From Kibdelosporangium aridum (GTDB lineage: Bacteria > Actinomycetota > Actinomycetes > Mycobacteriales > Pseudonocardiaceae): a stretch of 64,000 bases of DNA. Positions 40,081 through 49,156 of the stretch are shown here, in pieces (position 1 is the first letter of the stretch; every line of letters starts with the position of its first letter). The notes beneath the pieces were generated by a model. The model had not been told where the DNA came from and searched no databases. It saw only the letters and a list, made by a program, of their open reading frames with translations. The translations under genes were made by a program, and so were the position numbers. Where the stretch lies: the NCBI RefSeq assembly GCF_900176515.1, contig NZ_FWXV01000005.1:62001-126000 (forward strand). Direction: 5' to 3'.

Positions 40081-40749
40081 ATGACGCACGCCATCTGGAC
40101 GCCGCGGACCATCGGTACCAACTGCGAGCTGCCGGTCCGTATCACCAGGTCTCTGCTGGGCTACGGAGTTCTCGCCGGCCCGTTTTACGTCATCGTCTCC
40201 GTGGTGCAAGGACTCACCCGCAGCGGGTTCGACTTCACCAGACATCCGTGGAGCGTGCTGGCCAACGGTGACCTCGGCTGGATCCAGACCACGAACCTCA
40301 TCCTGACCGGCCTGATGGTGCTCGCCGCCGCGGTCGGTATGCGCCGGCTGCTCAAAGGAGGAGTGGGCGGGACATGGGGACCCGGGCTGATCGGCGCGTT
40401 CGGGCTGAGCATGGTCGCCAGCGGGATCTTCCCCGCCGATCCGGTGCCCGGCTTCCCGAGCGACATCGTCAACCTGGCCATGCCGACCATGGCCAACACC
40501 CTGCACTTCGCCTTCGGTGCGATTGGTTTCGTCTGCTTCGCGATAGCGACCTTCGTCATCGCCCGCAGGTTCGCCGGACTCGGCTGGGCGACTTACTCAC
40601 GGATCACCGGCGTGGCGTTCCTGCTTTCCTTCGGTGCCATGGCCGCAGGTCCCGGCGTCGGTATCCTGATCTTCACTGCTGGGGTCCTTGCCGCGTTCAC
40701 GTGGCTCGCAACAACTTCTGTGCGCTTCTACCGCGGCGCGGACAGGTGA
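40081..40749 (+). CDS. DUF998 family membrane protein
   Basis: 222 residues with about six transmembrane helices (GYGVLAGPFYVIVSVVQGL, NLILTGLMVLAAAVGMRRLL, GLIGAFGLSMVASGIFPADP, LHFAFGAIGFVCFAIATFVI, and a C-terminal pair). The GIFPADP motif after helix 4 is typical of DUF998 (PF06197), a family of unknown function found beside TetR regulators in actinomycetes. ATG at 40081 is preceded by CAGGGGAAATGTC. It probably forms an operon with the hydrolase that starts seven bases later. Confidence 0.82.
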   Translation: MTHAIWTPRTIGTNCELPVRITRSLLGYGVLAGPFYVIVSVVQGLTRSGFDFTRHPWSVLANGDLGWIQTTNLILTGLMVLAAAVGMRRLLKGGVGGTWGPGLIGAFGLSMVASGIFPADPVPGFPSDIVNLAMPTMANTLHFAFGAIGFVCFAIATFVIARRFAGLGWATYSRITGVAFLLSFGAMAAGPGVGILIFTAGVLAAFTWLATTSVRFYRGADR

Positions 40750-40755
40750 TCGACA

Positions 40756-41529
40756 ATGGGTACTGCCATCTCCCGTGACGGCACGAAAATCGACTTCGAC
40801 CGGGTCGGCTCTGGCCCGCCCGTGGTGCTGCTGAGCGCGGGACCGAACGACCGCTCGGTGTCCCAGCCGCTGGTTGAGGTGCTGAAGCCGTTCCTCACCG
40901 TGTATACCTACGACCACCGCGCGCGGGGTCGCAGTGGCGATACATTGCCGCACACCCCTGAGCGGGAGTTCGAGGATCTCGCCGCGGTGATCGCCGAAGC
41001 AGGCGGGGTCGCGGGGGTGTTCGGTAGCTCGGGTAGCGGCAACATCGCGCTCGACGCGGCCGATCTCATGCCGATCAGCCGGGTCGCGATGTGGGAACCG
41101 CCGTACATCGTCGAAGGCGCGCGTTCGCCCGTCCCGCCGGAGTGGGGCCAGACGGTCCAGGAGGCCATCGACGCCGGGCGCCCCGAGGACGGCATCGCAT
41201 ACTGGCTCACCGACATCATCGAGATCCCGGCCGACTATGTGGCACAGATGAAGGGCACACCGTTCTGGGACGGCATGGTCGCGCACGCGCAAGGCTTGGT
41301 GTACGACGCTTCAGTGTTGTGGGATTTTTCCGTGCCCGCCGCTCCGACCGAGGTGCCGGTCCTGGTGGTCGACGGCGGGCAGGCGACCCTGCCGTGGATC
41401 AGGGCAGGCATCGACGCGCTGCTGAAGAACCTGCCGATCGGCCGGCACGAGGTCCTGGAAGGCCAGCCGCATGACGTCTCGCCGGACGTCCTCGCCCCTG
41501 TCCTGATCAAGTTCTTCACCGAGGAGTGA
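40756..41529 (+). CDS. alpha/beta hydrolase
   Basis: 257 residues. DFDRVGSGPPVVLLSAGPND holds the oxyanion strand-loop, DHRARGRSGDT the typical beta4 segment, and GVFGSSGSGNIALDAADL the nucleophile elbow (Ser within GSSGSG). EGQPHDVSPDVLAP supplies the catalytic His. It belongs to the general esterase/lactonase group; no substrate can be assigned. It lies in a tight plus-strand series (DUF998, hydrolase, DUF1905-like) with gaps of 3-7 bp, probably one operon controlled by the TetR gene. Confidence 0.84.
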   Translation: MGTAISRDGTKIDFDRVGSGPPVVLLSAGPNDRSVSQPLVEVLKPFLTVYTYDHRARGRSGDTLPHTPEREFEDLAAVIAEAGGVAGVFGSSGSGNIALDAADLMPISRVAMWEPPYIVEGARSPVPPEWGQTVQEAIDAGRPEDGIAYWLTDIIEIPADYVAQMKGTPFWDGMVAHAQGLVYDASVLWDFSVPAAPTEVPVLVVDGGQATLPWIRAGIDALLKNLPIGRHEVLEGQPHDVSPDVLAPVLIKFFTEE

Positions 41530-41532
41530 GCC

Positions 41533-41976
41533 GTGAAGTTCCGTGCCGAGCTTGAGGCGACCGGCAAGAACACCACCGGGATCCCTGTGCCCGACGAGGT
41601 GGTCGCCGCGCTGGGAACCAGTAAGAAGCCGCCGGTCGTGGTGACCATCAACGGCTACACGTACCGCAACACTGTGGCCAGGATGGGTGGCCGCTATCTG
41701 CTCTCGGTGAGCGCGGACAACCGGTCGAAGGCAGGGGTGTCCGCGGGGGACGAACTCGAGGTGACGCTTGAGCTGGACACCGAGCCTCGTGTGGTGACCG
41801 TTCCGGACGACCTCGCCGCCGAGTTGGACAAGGAAACAGCTGCTCGGCAGGCATTCGACAAGCTCTCGTACAGCCATCAGCTGCGGTGGGTGCTGTCGGT
41901 CGAGGACGCCAAGACGGCCGAGACGCGCCAGCGCCGGATCACCAAGGCCGTCGAGTCGCTGAAGTCGGGAAAATAG
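41533..41976 (+). CDS. DUF1905 / YdeI-type protein
   Basis: 147 residues from GTG at 41533. The N-terminal half (KFRAELEATGKNTTGIPVPD, KPPVVVTINGYTYRNTVARM, AGVSAGDELEVTLELDTEPR) is the small DUF1905 beta-barrel. The C-terminal half (VPDDLAAELDKETAARQAFD, KLSYSHQLRWVLSVEDAKTA, RQRRITKAVESLKSGK) is the YdeI/OmpD-associated helical tail. Biochemical function is unknown. It is co-directional with the hydrolase, four bases away. Confidence 0.82.
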   Translation: MKFRAELEATGKNTTGIPVPDEVVAALGTSKKPPVVVTINGYTYRNTVARMGGRYLLSVSADNRSKAGVSAGDELEVTLELDTEPRVVTVPDDLAAELDKETAARQAFDKLSYSHQLRWVLSVEDAKTAETRQRRITKAVESLKSGK

Positions 41977-42056
41977 GTTCCTGATTGAGGACGGAAACTG
42001 ACCGCTATGCCTCATAGAGTTGTCCTCAACAGGGCAACCGAGGAAGGCGGAAGACA

Positions 42057-42575
42057 ATGAGCAGCACCTACACCGAGCCGAGGACCACCGTTACCGGCGA
42101 GCGCGCGGACTTCCTGCAGATGCTGGCCAAGCACCGCGGGTTCCTGAAGTTCACGGTCCAGAACCTGACCGACGAGCAGGCCAACCAGCGGACCACGGTG
42201 AGCGAGCTGACGCTCGGCGGGCTGATCAAGCACGTCGCGGTGACCGAACGCGGCTGGGTCAACTTCATCCTCGGAGGCGCCGCGGGAATGTTCTCCGAGC
42301 CGGTCGACTGGGAGGCTCAGTTCTCCATGCGGGAGGGCGAGACGCTGGCCGGATTGCTCGAGCAGTACGAGGAAATCGCCCGCCGGACCGACGAGCTGGT
42401 CGCGACGGTCGACCTGGACGAGTCGCACCCGCTGCCCGAGGCGCCGTGGTTCGAGCCGGGTGCGGCCTGGTCGAACCGCCGGGTGCTGATGCACATCATC
42501 GCCGAGACCTCGCAGCACTCCGGCCACGCCGACATCATCCGCGAGTCACTGGACGGCTCGAAGACGATGGGTTGA
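42057..42575 (+). CDS. DinB-family (DUF664) metal-binding four-helix protein
   Basis: 172 residues. FLQMLAKHRGFLKFTVQNLT, LGGLIKHVAVTERGWVNFIL, HIIAETSQHSGHADIIRESL. Conserved His residues (KHVAVTERGW, AETSQHSGHADI) form the usual three-His metal site of the DinB/YfiT fold. Members include thiol transferases for bacillithiol or mycothiol, but most are unassigned. A thiol-dependent detoxification role is possible in an actinomycete that makes mycothiol. Followed 28 bp later by the FAD-Rieske gene. Confidence 0.83.
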   Translation: MSSTYTEPRTTVTGERADFLQMLAKHRGFLKFTVQNLTDEQANQRTTVSELTLGGLIKHVAVTERGWVNFILGGAAGMFSEPVDWEAQFSMREGETLAGLLEQYEEIARRTDELVATVDLDESHPLPEAPWFEPGAAWSNRRVLMHIIAETSQHSGHADIIRESLDGSKTMG

Positions 42576-42602
42576 CCGGCCGGGACTGGGTACTCGAATG
42601 CC

Positions 42603-44069
42603 GTGACCACCACCACGTCAGCCCAGTCCCTCTGGCTCAAAGCCCTTCCGGCCGACGGCTACCCGCCCTTGCAGGCCGACGAGACGTTCGATGTCGCCGT
42701 GGTCGGCGGTGGCATCGCCGGAATGACTACCGCCTTGTTGCTCAAACAGGCCGGCCTGCGAGTCGCCGTACTCGAGGCCGGCCGGGTGGGCGCAGGCGTG
42801 AGCGGCAACAACACCGCGAAGGTGACCGCCCTGCAGTCCACTGTGTACTCGACGATCCTGCAGAAGCACGGCGAGTACGCCGCGCGGGACTACGCGGCGG
42901 CGAGTCTCGCGGGCGTGGAGAAAGTGGCGGAACTGGCCGTCGACTGCGATCTGCAGCGCAGGCCCGCGTACACCTACGCGCTGGCACCCGGCGAAGTCGA
43001 GGCTGTGGAAAACGAGGCGCAGGCCGCCGCGAAGGCGGGACTGCCGGTCACGTCAGAGCCGATGGACGTGCCATTCCCGGTGCACGCCACAGTGAAGCTC
43101 GCCGACCAGATCCTGATCCACCCCACGAAGTACGTGCTCGGCCTCGCCGCGCAGTTCGTCGGCGACGGCTGCCAGATCTTCGAGCACACCCGGGTCGGCC
43201 AAGTCGAGGAAGGACGGCGCTGTCGCGTTAGGACAGCAGGCGCGACGGTCGAAGCCGACCGGGTCGTGGTCGCCACGCACTACCCGATCCTGGATCGCGG
43301 GCTGTACTTCGCCCGTCTTGAACCGACTCGTGCCTACTGCGTCGCCGCGAAACTGCGGTCCGGCTCGCCTCCGGAAGCGTTGGCCATCAACCCGGGCACG
43401 CCGACACGGTCGTTGAGTGCTTCGGGTGATCTGCTGATCGTCGCGGGGGAGAGCCATCCAACCGGTCAGCCCGGTGTCGGCATGAGACGGTACGAGGAGC
43501 TGGAGAACTTCGCCCGTGAGTACTGGGATGTCGACCAGATCACGCACCGGTGGTCCGCACAGGACCCGAGTTCGTACGACAAGCTCCCGATGATCGGGCG
43601 CTACAACCGGTTCTCCGACCGTGTGTACGTGGCGACCGGGTTCATGAAGTGGGGGCTGGCGACCGGTACCTTCGCCGGGATGATCCTCGCGGACGTGCTG
43701 ACTGGCAAGGACAATCCGTGGGCCGAACGGTTCGATCCGCACCGCGTGACGCTGAACTCCGTTCCGGAACTGGCGCGGCTGAACGCCAAGGTCGCTGTCG
43801 ACCTCGTCGGCGATCACCTGACCACGCCCGGCGAACTGCCTGCCGATGTCCGCATCGAGCGGGACGGTCTCGGCAAAAAGGGCATCTATCGCGATCGTGA
43901 CGGAAAGCAGCACGCGGTGTCCTTGCGCTGCACGCACCTCGGTTGCCTGCTCCGGTTCAACGCCGCCGAGACCAGCTGGGACTGCCCGTGCCACGGCTCA
44001 CGGTTCGATGTGGACGGTAATGTCCTCGAAGGACCGGCGACCAAGCCACTGGAGCTGCGCGACGTTTGA
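42603..44069 (+). CDS. FAD-dependent amine/amino-acid oxidoreductase fused to a Rieske domain
   Basis: 488 residues from GTG at 42603. Residues about 25-380 are a DadA-like FAD oxidoreductase: VAVVGGGIAGMTTALLLKQA with the following acidic GluAla pair, and YDKLPMIGRYNRFSDRVYVA, FMKWGLATGTFAGMILADVL near the flavin. The last 80 residues form a Rieske [2Fe-2S] domain with CTHLGCLLRF and CPCHGSRFDVDGNV, giving the full Cys/His ligand set. Such fusions pass electrons from an oxidised amine or amino acid to the iron-sulfur centre. Its stop overlaps a TTG of the following PLP decarboxylase frame, so the two genes are probably co-expressed. Confidence 0.87.
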   Translation: MTTTTSAQSLWLKALPADGYPPLQADETFDVAVVGGGIAGMTTALLLKQAGLRVAVLEAGRVGAGVSGNNTAKVTALQSTVYSTILQKHGEYAARDYAAASLAGVEKVAELAVDCDLQRRPAYTYALAPGEVEAVENEAQAAAKAGLPVTSEPMDVPFPVHATVKLADQILIHPTKYVLGLAAQFVGDGCQIFEHTRVGQVEEGRRCRVRTAGATVEADRVVVATHYPILDRGLYFARLEPTRAYCVAAKLRSGSPPEALAINPGTPTRSLSASGDLLIVAGESHPTGQPGVGMRRYEELENFAREYWDVDQITHRWSAQDPSSYDKLPMIGRYNRFSDRVYVATGFMKWGLATGTFAGMILADVLTGKDNPWAERFDPHRVTLNSVPELARLNAKVAVDLVGDHLTTPGELPADVRIERDGLGKKGIYRDRDGKQHAVSLRCTHLGCLLRFNAAETSWDCPCHGSRFDVDGNVLEGPATKPLELRDV

Positions 44070-44098
44070 GAGAGCGGACGCCGGGTGACCCATGGAAC

Positions 44099-45559
44099 AT
44101 GGACCACAGTCGTGCTCCGGTGCTTGAGGCGCTGCAGCGCTACCACGAACGTGCGTTCGTGCCCTTCAACGCACCCGGCCACAAGCAGGGACGCGGGATC
44201 GACCCGCGGGTGCTCGACGTCGTCGGCAAGGACGTCTTCCGTTCCGATGTGCTGACACCGAACGGTTTGGACACCCGGCGCGTCGAGAACAGCGTGCTGC
44301 AGGACGCGCAGGACCTGATGGCCGACGCCGTCGGCGCGGACAAGACGTTCTTCTCCACGTGTGGCAGTTCGTTGTCGGTCAAGAGCGCCATGCTCTCGGT
44401 CGCCGGGCCCGGCGAGAAGATCCTCGTCGTCCGGCACGCGCACAAGTCTGTCATCGCCGGTTTGATCATCAGTGGTGTCGACCCGGTGTGGGTGCATCCG
44501 CGGTGGGACACCGAACGGCATCTGTCCCACCCGCCGGGCCCGGATGACGTACGGGCCGCGTTCAAGGCGGAACCCGAAGCCAAGGGCATGCTGCTGGTGA
44601 CGCCGACGGACTACGGCACGTGTGGCGACATCACCGCGATCGCCGAGGTCTGCCATGAGTTCGACCGGCCGCTGATCGTGGACGAAGCATGGGGCGCCCA
44701 CCTGCCGTTCCACTCCGACTTGCCGCCGTGGGCGATGTACTGCGATGCCGACCTGTGTGTCACGAGCGTGCACAAGATGGGGGCGGCCGTCGAGCAGAGC
44801 TCGGTCTTTCACCTGCAGGGCGACCGGGTGGACCCCGCGGTGCTGAAGATGAGGGAGGACCTGCTCGGCACCACGAGCGCGTCCTCCTTGGTGTACTTGG
44901 GTTTGGACGGCTGGCGCAGGCAGATGGTGGAGCACGGCAAGGAACTGCTCGGCGGCGCGTTGACGCTCGCGCGGTCGGTACGGGCCGAAGTCGATCGGAT
45001 CGCAGGCCTGCACCTGGTCGGTGACGAGGTCGTGGGACCCGAGTACGCCTCGTCGATCGACCCGCTCAAGGTGATGGTCGACGTGAGCGATCTCGGCATC
45101 AACGGTTACCAGGCAGCCGACTGGCTGCGCGAGGAGCGCCGGATCACCGTCGGACTGTCGGACCATCGCCGGATCGTCGCTGAGTTCACTCATGCCGATG
45201 ACCAGGAGACAGCGTCGGCTTTCCTGCGGGCGATGGAGGACCTTGCCGACTCCGCGGACTCGCTGCCGAGGCCACCGCGGGTCGATCTGCCGACGCCGGA
45301 CGAGTTGGAGCTTCGTACCGAGATGCTGCCCCGTGACGCCTTCTTCGGTGAGACGGAGCAGATCGCGGTGCAGAAGGCGGTCGGCCGGATCGCCGCGGAG
45401 ATGATCACTCCGTATCCGCCTGGCGCGCCGGCCGTGCTGCCTGGTGAGGTCATCAACAAGGCCGTGCTCGACTACCTGCGGTCAGGCCTGGATGCCGGGA
45501 TGTACATCCCCGACGCGGTCGACGGAAAGCTCGATTCGGTCCGCGTAGTCGCGCGGTAA
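44099..45559 (+). CDS. ornithine/lysine/arginine-type PLP decarboxylase (fold I)
   Basis: 486 residues. HKQGRGIDPRVLDVVGKDVF opens the major domain; STCGSSLSVKSAMLSVAGPG anchors the PLP phosphate; IVDEAWGAHLPFHSDLPPWA has the ring-stacking and Asp residues; VTSVHKMGAAVEQ carries the Schiff-base Lys. The C-terminal domain follows (ADSLPRPPRVDLPTPDELEL, EMITPYPPGAPAVLPGEVIN). It lacks the N-terminal wing domain of the large E. coli enzymes, as usual in Gram-positives. Products would be cadaverine, putrescine or agmatine. ATG 44099 is preferred; a TTG at 44066 overlapping the previous stop would add 11 residues. A strong terminator follows. Confidence 0.88.
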   Translation: MDHSRAPVLEALQRYHERAFVPFNAPGHKQGRGIDPRVLDVVGKDVFRSDVLTPNGLDTRRVENSVLQDAQDLMADAVGADKTFFSTCGSSLSVKSAMLSVAGPGEKILVVRHAHKSVIAGLIISGVDPVWVHPRWDTERHLSHPPGPDDVRAAFKAEPEAKGMLLVTPTDYGTCGDITAIAEVCHEFDRPLIVDEAWGAHLPFHSDLPPWAMYCDADLCVTSVHKMGAAVEQSSVFHLQGDRVDPAVLKMREDLLGTTSASSLVYLGLDGWRRQMVEHGKELLGGALTLARSVRAEVDRIAGLHLVGDEVVGPEYASSIDPLKVMVDVSDLGINGYQAADWLREERRITVGLSDHRRIVAEFTHADDQETASAFLRAMEDLADSADSLPRPPRVDLPTPDELELRTEMLPRDAFFGETEQIAVQKAVGRIAAEMITPYPPGAPAVLPGEVINKAVLDYLRSGLDAGMYIPDAVDGKLDSVRVVAR

Positions 45560-45578
45560 CCGCATACGCCAAGTTCAG

Positions 45579-45611
45579 CCCCTGTGAGAGCGACTCTCAC
45601 AGGGGCTTTTT
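45579..45611 (+). terminator. rho-independent terminator after the decarboxylase gene
   Basis: CCCCTGTGAGAG, a three-base loop CGA, CTCTCACAGGGG and then CTTTTT: a perfect 12-bp stem with T run. It separates the decarboxylase from the glyoxylate operon. Confidence 0.92.
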
Positions 45612-45675
45612 GGATGTCCGCACGGTTGACGGGATCCGGCTCATGGAAGTACGGTTTCGTTAGATGGAAGGTGAG

Positions 45676-45690
45676 TTCCGCAGAGCGAAA
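45676..45690. promoter_or_regulatory. candidate operator before the glyoxylate operon
   Basis: TTCCGC-AGA-GCGAAA is a near-palindrome (five of six arm pairs) between the terminator and the hyi start, 13 bp before GTG. Similar TTTCGC/GCGAAA arms are seen at IclR-type sites. A second TTTCG occurs at 45655. Regulator not encoded nearby; low confidence. Confidence 0.35.
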
Positions 45691-45703
45691 TTAAGGAGCG
45701 ACG

Positions 45704-46519
45704 GTGGACCATCGCTTCCGGTATGACGTGAACCTCTCGATCTTGTTCACCGAACTGGACGTGAACAGCCGGGCGGCCGCGGCGAAAGCCGCGGGTTTCA
45801 GCGCGGTCGAGTTCTGGTGGCCGTTCAGCGACGCGGTGCCCAAAGACTCCGATGTGGACGCTTTCGTCCGCTCGGTGCGCGAAGAGGGCGTGCGGCTGAT
45901 CGGCTTGAACTTCTTCGCCGGCGACATGCCCGGCGGCGATCGCGGTGTGCTGTCCAACCCCGCGCGCAGCACGGAGTTCAGGGAGAACATCGAGGTCGCT
46001 GTCGAGATCGCCGACCAGCTCGGCTGCCGCGCGTTCAACGCGTTGTACGGCAACAGGATCGACGGCGTCCCGGTGGAGCAACAGGACGAGGTGGCGCGGG
46101 AGAACCTGGCGATCGCCGCGAAGGCGGCGAGCCGGATCGGCGCGAGCGTCCTGATCGAGCCGTTGAGCGGCGCACCGGCATATCCGCTCAAGACCGCGGC
46201 TGAAGCGCATGCTGTGATCCAGCGAGTACGCAAGGAAGGCGGCGTCGACAACGTCGCTTTGCTCGCGGACCTGTACCACTTGGCGGTCAACGGTGACGAC
46301 CCGGCGCGGGTCATCGACGACTACGTCAAGCAGATCGGGCACGTCCAGATCGCCGACGCACCGGGCCGCAACGAGCCTGGCACGGGCGACCTCGACTTCC
46401 GTGATCTGTTCGACCGTCTCGCTGAGAACGGCTATGGCGGCTACATCGGCTTGGAGTACAAGCCAAGCGGTGCGAGCGCCGACAGCTTCGACTGGCTTCC
46501 CCGCGACTTGCGGGCGTGA
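45704..46519 (+). CDS. hyi: hydroxypyruvate isomerase
   Basis: 271 residues, TIM-barrel xylose-isomerase-like family (PF01261). FRYDVNLSILFTELDVNSRA and GFSAVEFWWPFSDAVP start the barrel; metal-binding Glu residues lie in LIEPLSG and LEYKPSG, with DLYHLAVNGDD between. It interconverts hydroxypyruvate and tartronate semialdehyde, cytoplasmic. GTG at 45704 follows AAGGAG. It is first in an operon with tartronate semialdehyde reductase and glyoxylate carboligase (gaps 13 and 29 bp), the glycerate pathway for glyoxylate, for example from allantoin or glycolate. Confidence 0.92.
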   Translation: MDHRFRYDVNLSILFTELDVNSRAAAAKAAGFSAVEFWWPFSDAVPKDSDVDAFVRSVREEGVRLIGLNFFAGDMPGGDRGVLSNPARSTEFRENIEVAVEIADQLGCRAFNALYGNRIDGVPVEQQDEVARENLAIAAKAASRIGASVLIEPLSGAPAYPLKTAAEAHAVIQRVRKEGGVDNVALLADLYHLAVNGDDPARVIDDYVKQIGHVQIADAPGRNEPGTGDLDFRDLFDRLAENGYGGYIGLEYKPSGASADSFDWLPRDLRA

Positions 46520-46532
46520 CACCGGAGGAATC

Positions 46533-47411
46533 ATGACGACGGTGGGATTCATCGGCCTGGGCATCATGGGCAGCCCGATGGCCGCACACCTGGTCAACGC
46601 AGGACATGAGGTGATCGGCTTCGACGTGGTGCCGGAGTCGCTGACCGCGCTCACCGAGGCGGGCGGCAAAGCGGCCTCGAACGTGGCAGAGGCGGTGACA
46701 GGTGCCGAGGTCGTGATCACCATGCTGCCCAACCACCCGCACGTCGAGTCGGTGGTGCTCGGCGACGACGGTGTGTTGCAGAACGCCAAGGACGGCATTC
46801 TGCTGGTCGACATGAGCACGATCCGCCCGGAGAGCTCGCTGGCGATCGCGGAAGCCGCGAAGGCAAAGGGAATCCGTGTGCTGGACGCGCCCGTGTCGGG
46901 TGGCGAGGCCGGCGCGAAGAACGCGGCACTGTCCATCATGGTCGGTGGCGATGCGGCGGACTTCGAAGCCGCGAAGCCGTTGTTCGACGTGCTCGGCAAG
47001 ACGGTCGTCCACGTTGGACCGCACGGCGCCGGCCAGGTCGTCAAGGCCGCCAACCAGCTCGTGGTCGGTGGCACGTACGCCTTGGTGGCCGAGGCCATCG
47101 TGCTGCTCGAAGCGTCCGGAGTGGACGCCAAGACCGGGCTTGACGTGCTCGCCGGTGGCCTCGCGGCCAGCCGGATCCTCGACCTCAAGCGGGAGTCGAT
47201 GGTGGCCCGCCAGTTCCAGCCGGGCTTCCGGATCGACCTGCACCACAAGGACATGGGCATCGCATTGGCCGCCGCACGGCAGGCCGACGTGTCGCTGCCG
47301 GTCACCGGCCTGATCGCGCAGCTGGTCGCGGCTGCACGGGCGATGGGCCACGGCTCACTTGACCACTCGGCCCTGCTCAAGGTCACCGAGCAGCTCTCCG
47401 GCCGCGGTTGA
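46533..47411 (+). CDS. glxR: 2-hydroxy-3-oxopropionate (tartronate semialdehyde) reductase
   Basis: 292 residues of the 3-hydroxyisobutyrate dehydrogenase family. N-terminal Rossmann motif VGFIGLGIMGSPMAAHLVNA, substrate-side DAPVSGGEAGAKNAALSIMV, catalytic Lys in GQVVKAANQLVVGGTYALVA. It reduces tartronate semialdehyde to D-glycerate with NAD(P)H. The GGAGG-AATC site precedes ATG. Its place between hyi and gcl makes this assignment firm compared with other family members. Confidence 0.93.
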   Translation: MTTVGFIGLGIMGSPMAAHLVNAGHEVIGFDVVPESLTALTEAGGKAASNVAEAVTGAEVVITMLPNHPHVESVVLGDDGVLQNAKDGILLVDMSTIRPESSLAIAEAAKAKGIRVLDAPVSGGEAGAKNAALSIMVGGDAADFEAAKPLFDVLGKTVVHVGPHGAGQVVKAANQLVVGGTYALVAEAIVLLEASGVDAKTGLDVLAGGLAASRILDLKRESMVARQFQPGFRIDLHHKDMGIALAAARQADVSLPVTGLIAQLVAAARAMGHGSLDHSALLKVTEQLSGRG

Positions 47412-47440
47412 TCGGCGCCGGGTCAGGAAGGACATGACAG

Positions 47441-49156
47441 ATGCCTAGAGTTCCCGCGATGCAAGCGGTTGTCGAAGTCCTCAAATCCGAGGGTGTGGAC
47501 ACCGCGTTCGGCTGCCCAGGCGCCGCGATTCTCCCGCTGTACAAGGCCCTCGAGGTGGTCGGCGGGATCGAGCACCTGATTGTGCGGCACGAAGAGGGCG
47601 CGACGCACATGGCCGACGGCTGGGCGCGCACCAACGGCAAGGTCGGTGTCGCGATCGGCACGTCCGGTCCGGCCGGGACCAACATGATCACCGGTCTGTA
47701 CACCGCGATCGCCGACTCGATCCCGATGATCTGCATCACCGGCCAGGCGGCGTCGACCAAACTGCACCAGGAGGCGTTCCAGGCGGTCGACATCGTCGAG
47801 ATCGCCAAACCGGTCACCAAGTGGGCGGTGCAGATCAAGGAAGCCGCACAGGCGCCGTGGATCTTCCGTGAGGCGTTCCGCATCGCGCGGTCCGGCAGGC
47901 CAGGGCCCGTCCTGATCGACATCCCGGTGGACATCGCGAAGCAGGAGATCGAGTGGGACGGCACGATCGACGCGCCGTTGCCGCTCAACCCGGTGCTGCC
48001 GCACCTGCCTCGCGTCGAACGTGCGCTGGACATGTTGCTGGCCGCGGAAAAGCCGCTGCTGCTGGCCGGCGGTGGCGTGATCCTCGGCGAGGCGCACGAA
48101 CAGCTGCAGGAACTCGCCGAGTACCTGCAGATCCCGGTGCAGGCCACGCTGATGGGCAAGGGTGTGCTCGACGAGAACCACCCGCTGTACTCCGGGATGA
48201 CAGGAATCCAGACGTCCCAGCGGTATGGCAACGCGTCCTTCCTGGAGTCCGACCTCGTGCTCGCGATCGGTGCGCGCTTCGGGGACCGGCACACCGGTGA
48301 TCTGCCGACCTACCGGGGCGAACGCAAGTTCATCCACGTGGACATCGAGCCGACCCAGATCGGCAAGGTGTTCGCGCCGGACCTGGGCATCGTGTCGGAC
48401 TCGAAGCTGTTCCTGCAGGCCATTCTGGACCTCGCCAAGGCGCGGGGCGCCGGTCGCCCGGCCGGTGCGTGGGTCGCCAGGGTGCAGGAGTTGAAGGCGA
48501 CGCTCACCCGTCGTGAGGACTTCGACACCGTTCCGGTCAAGGCACCGCGCGTGTTCAAGGAGATCAACGAGTTCTACGGTCCGGACACGTACTTCGTGAC
48601 CGCGATCGGGCTGTACCAGATCTGGTCGGGCCAGCACCAGCTGGCGCACAAGCCAAGGCACTACCAGGTCTGCGGCCAGGCCGGTCCGCTCGGCTGGGAG
48701 ATCCCCGCCGCGATCGGTGTGAAGAAGGCGCTCAAGCACACCGAGCCGGACGCGGAAGTCGTCGGCATCGTGGGTGACTACTCATTCCAGTTCCTGGTTG
48801 AGGAACTCGCCGTCGCGGCGCAGTACGACGTCCCGTTCGTGCTGATCATGCTGAACAACGAGTACCTCGGGCTGATCAGGATGGCCGAGGACCACGGTGG
48901 GTACGACATGAACTACGAAGTCGACATCCACTACGACACGGTCGGCTCGGACAACATCAAGATCATGGAGGCCTACGGCTGCTCCGGCCGTCGCGTCACG
49001 CAACCCCGTGAGATCACGGATGCGTTGGCGTGGGCCAGAAAGCAGGCCGAGGCCACCAGCAGGCCGGTGCTCGTGGAGATCATGATCGAGCGCGAGGCGA
49101 ACACGGCCAACGGTGTGTCCATCGCGAACGTTCGCGAGTTCGAACCGTTGCCTTAA
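47441..49156 (+). CDS. gcl: glyoxylate carboligase (tartronate-semialdehyde synthase)
   Basis: 571 residues, thiamine-diphosphate enzyme of the acetohydroxyacid synthase family. AFGCPGAAILPLYKALEVVG, HEEGATHMADGWARTNGKVG, the central FAD-type domain LLLAGGGVILGEAHEQLQEL, and the ThDP motif GDYSFQFLVEELAVAAQYDV followed by NNEYLGLIR. It joins two glyoxylate molecules to tartronate semialdehyde and CO2. Third gene of the glycerate operon. The stop TAA overlaps the stop of the convergent methyltransferase-like gene (TTAA). Confidence 0.94.
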   Translation: MPRVPAMQAVVEVLKSEGVDTAFGCPGAAILPLYKALEVVGGIEHLIVRHEEGATHMADGWARTNGKVGVAIGTSGPAGTNMITGLYTAIADSIPMICITGQAASTKLHQEAFQAVDIVEIAKPVTKWAVQIKEAAQAPWIFREAFRIARSGRPGPVLIDIPVDIAKQEIEWDGTIDAPLPLNPVLPHLPRVERALDMLLAAEKPLLLAGGGVILGEAHEQLQELAEYLQIPVQATLMGKGVLDENHPLYSGMTGIQTSQRYGNASFLESDLVLAIGARFGDRHTGDLPTYRGERKFIHVDIEPTQIGKVFAPDLGIVSDSKLFLQAILDLAKARGAGRPAGAWVARVQELKATLTRREDFDTVPVKAPRVFKEINEFYGPDTYFVTAIGLYQIWSGQHQLAHKPRHYQVCGQAGPLGWEIPAAIGVKKALKHTEPDAEVVGIVGDYSFQFLVEELAVAAQYDVPFVLIMLNNEYLGLIRMAEDHGGYDMNYEVDIHYDTVGSDNIKIMEAYGCSGRRVTQPREITDALAWARKQAEATSRPVLVEIMIEREANTANGVSIANVREFEPLP

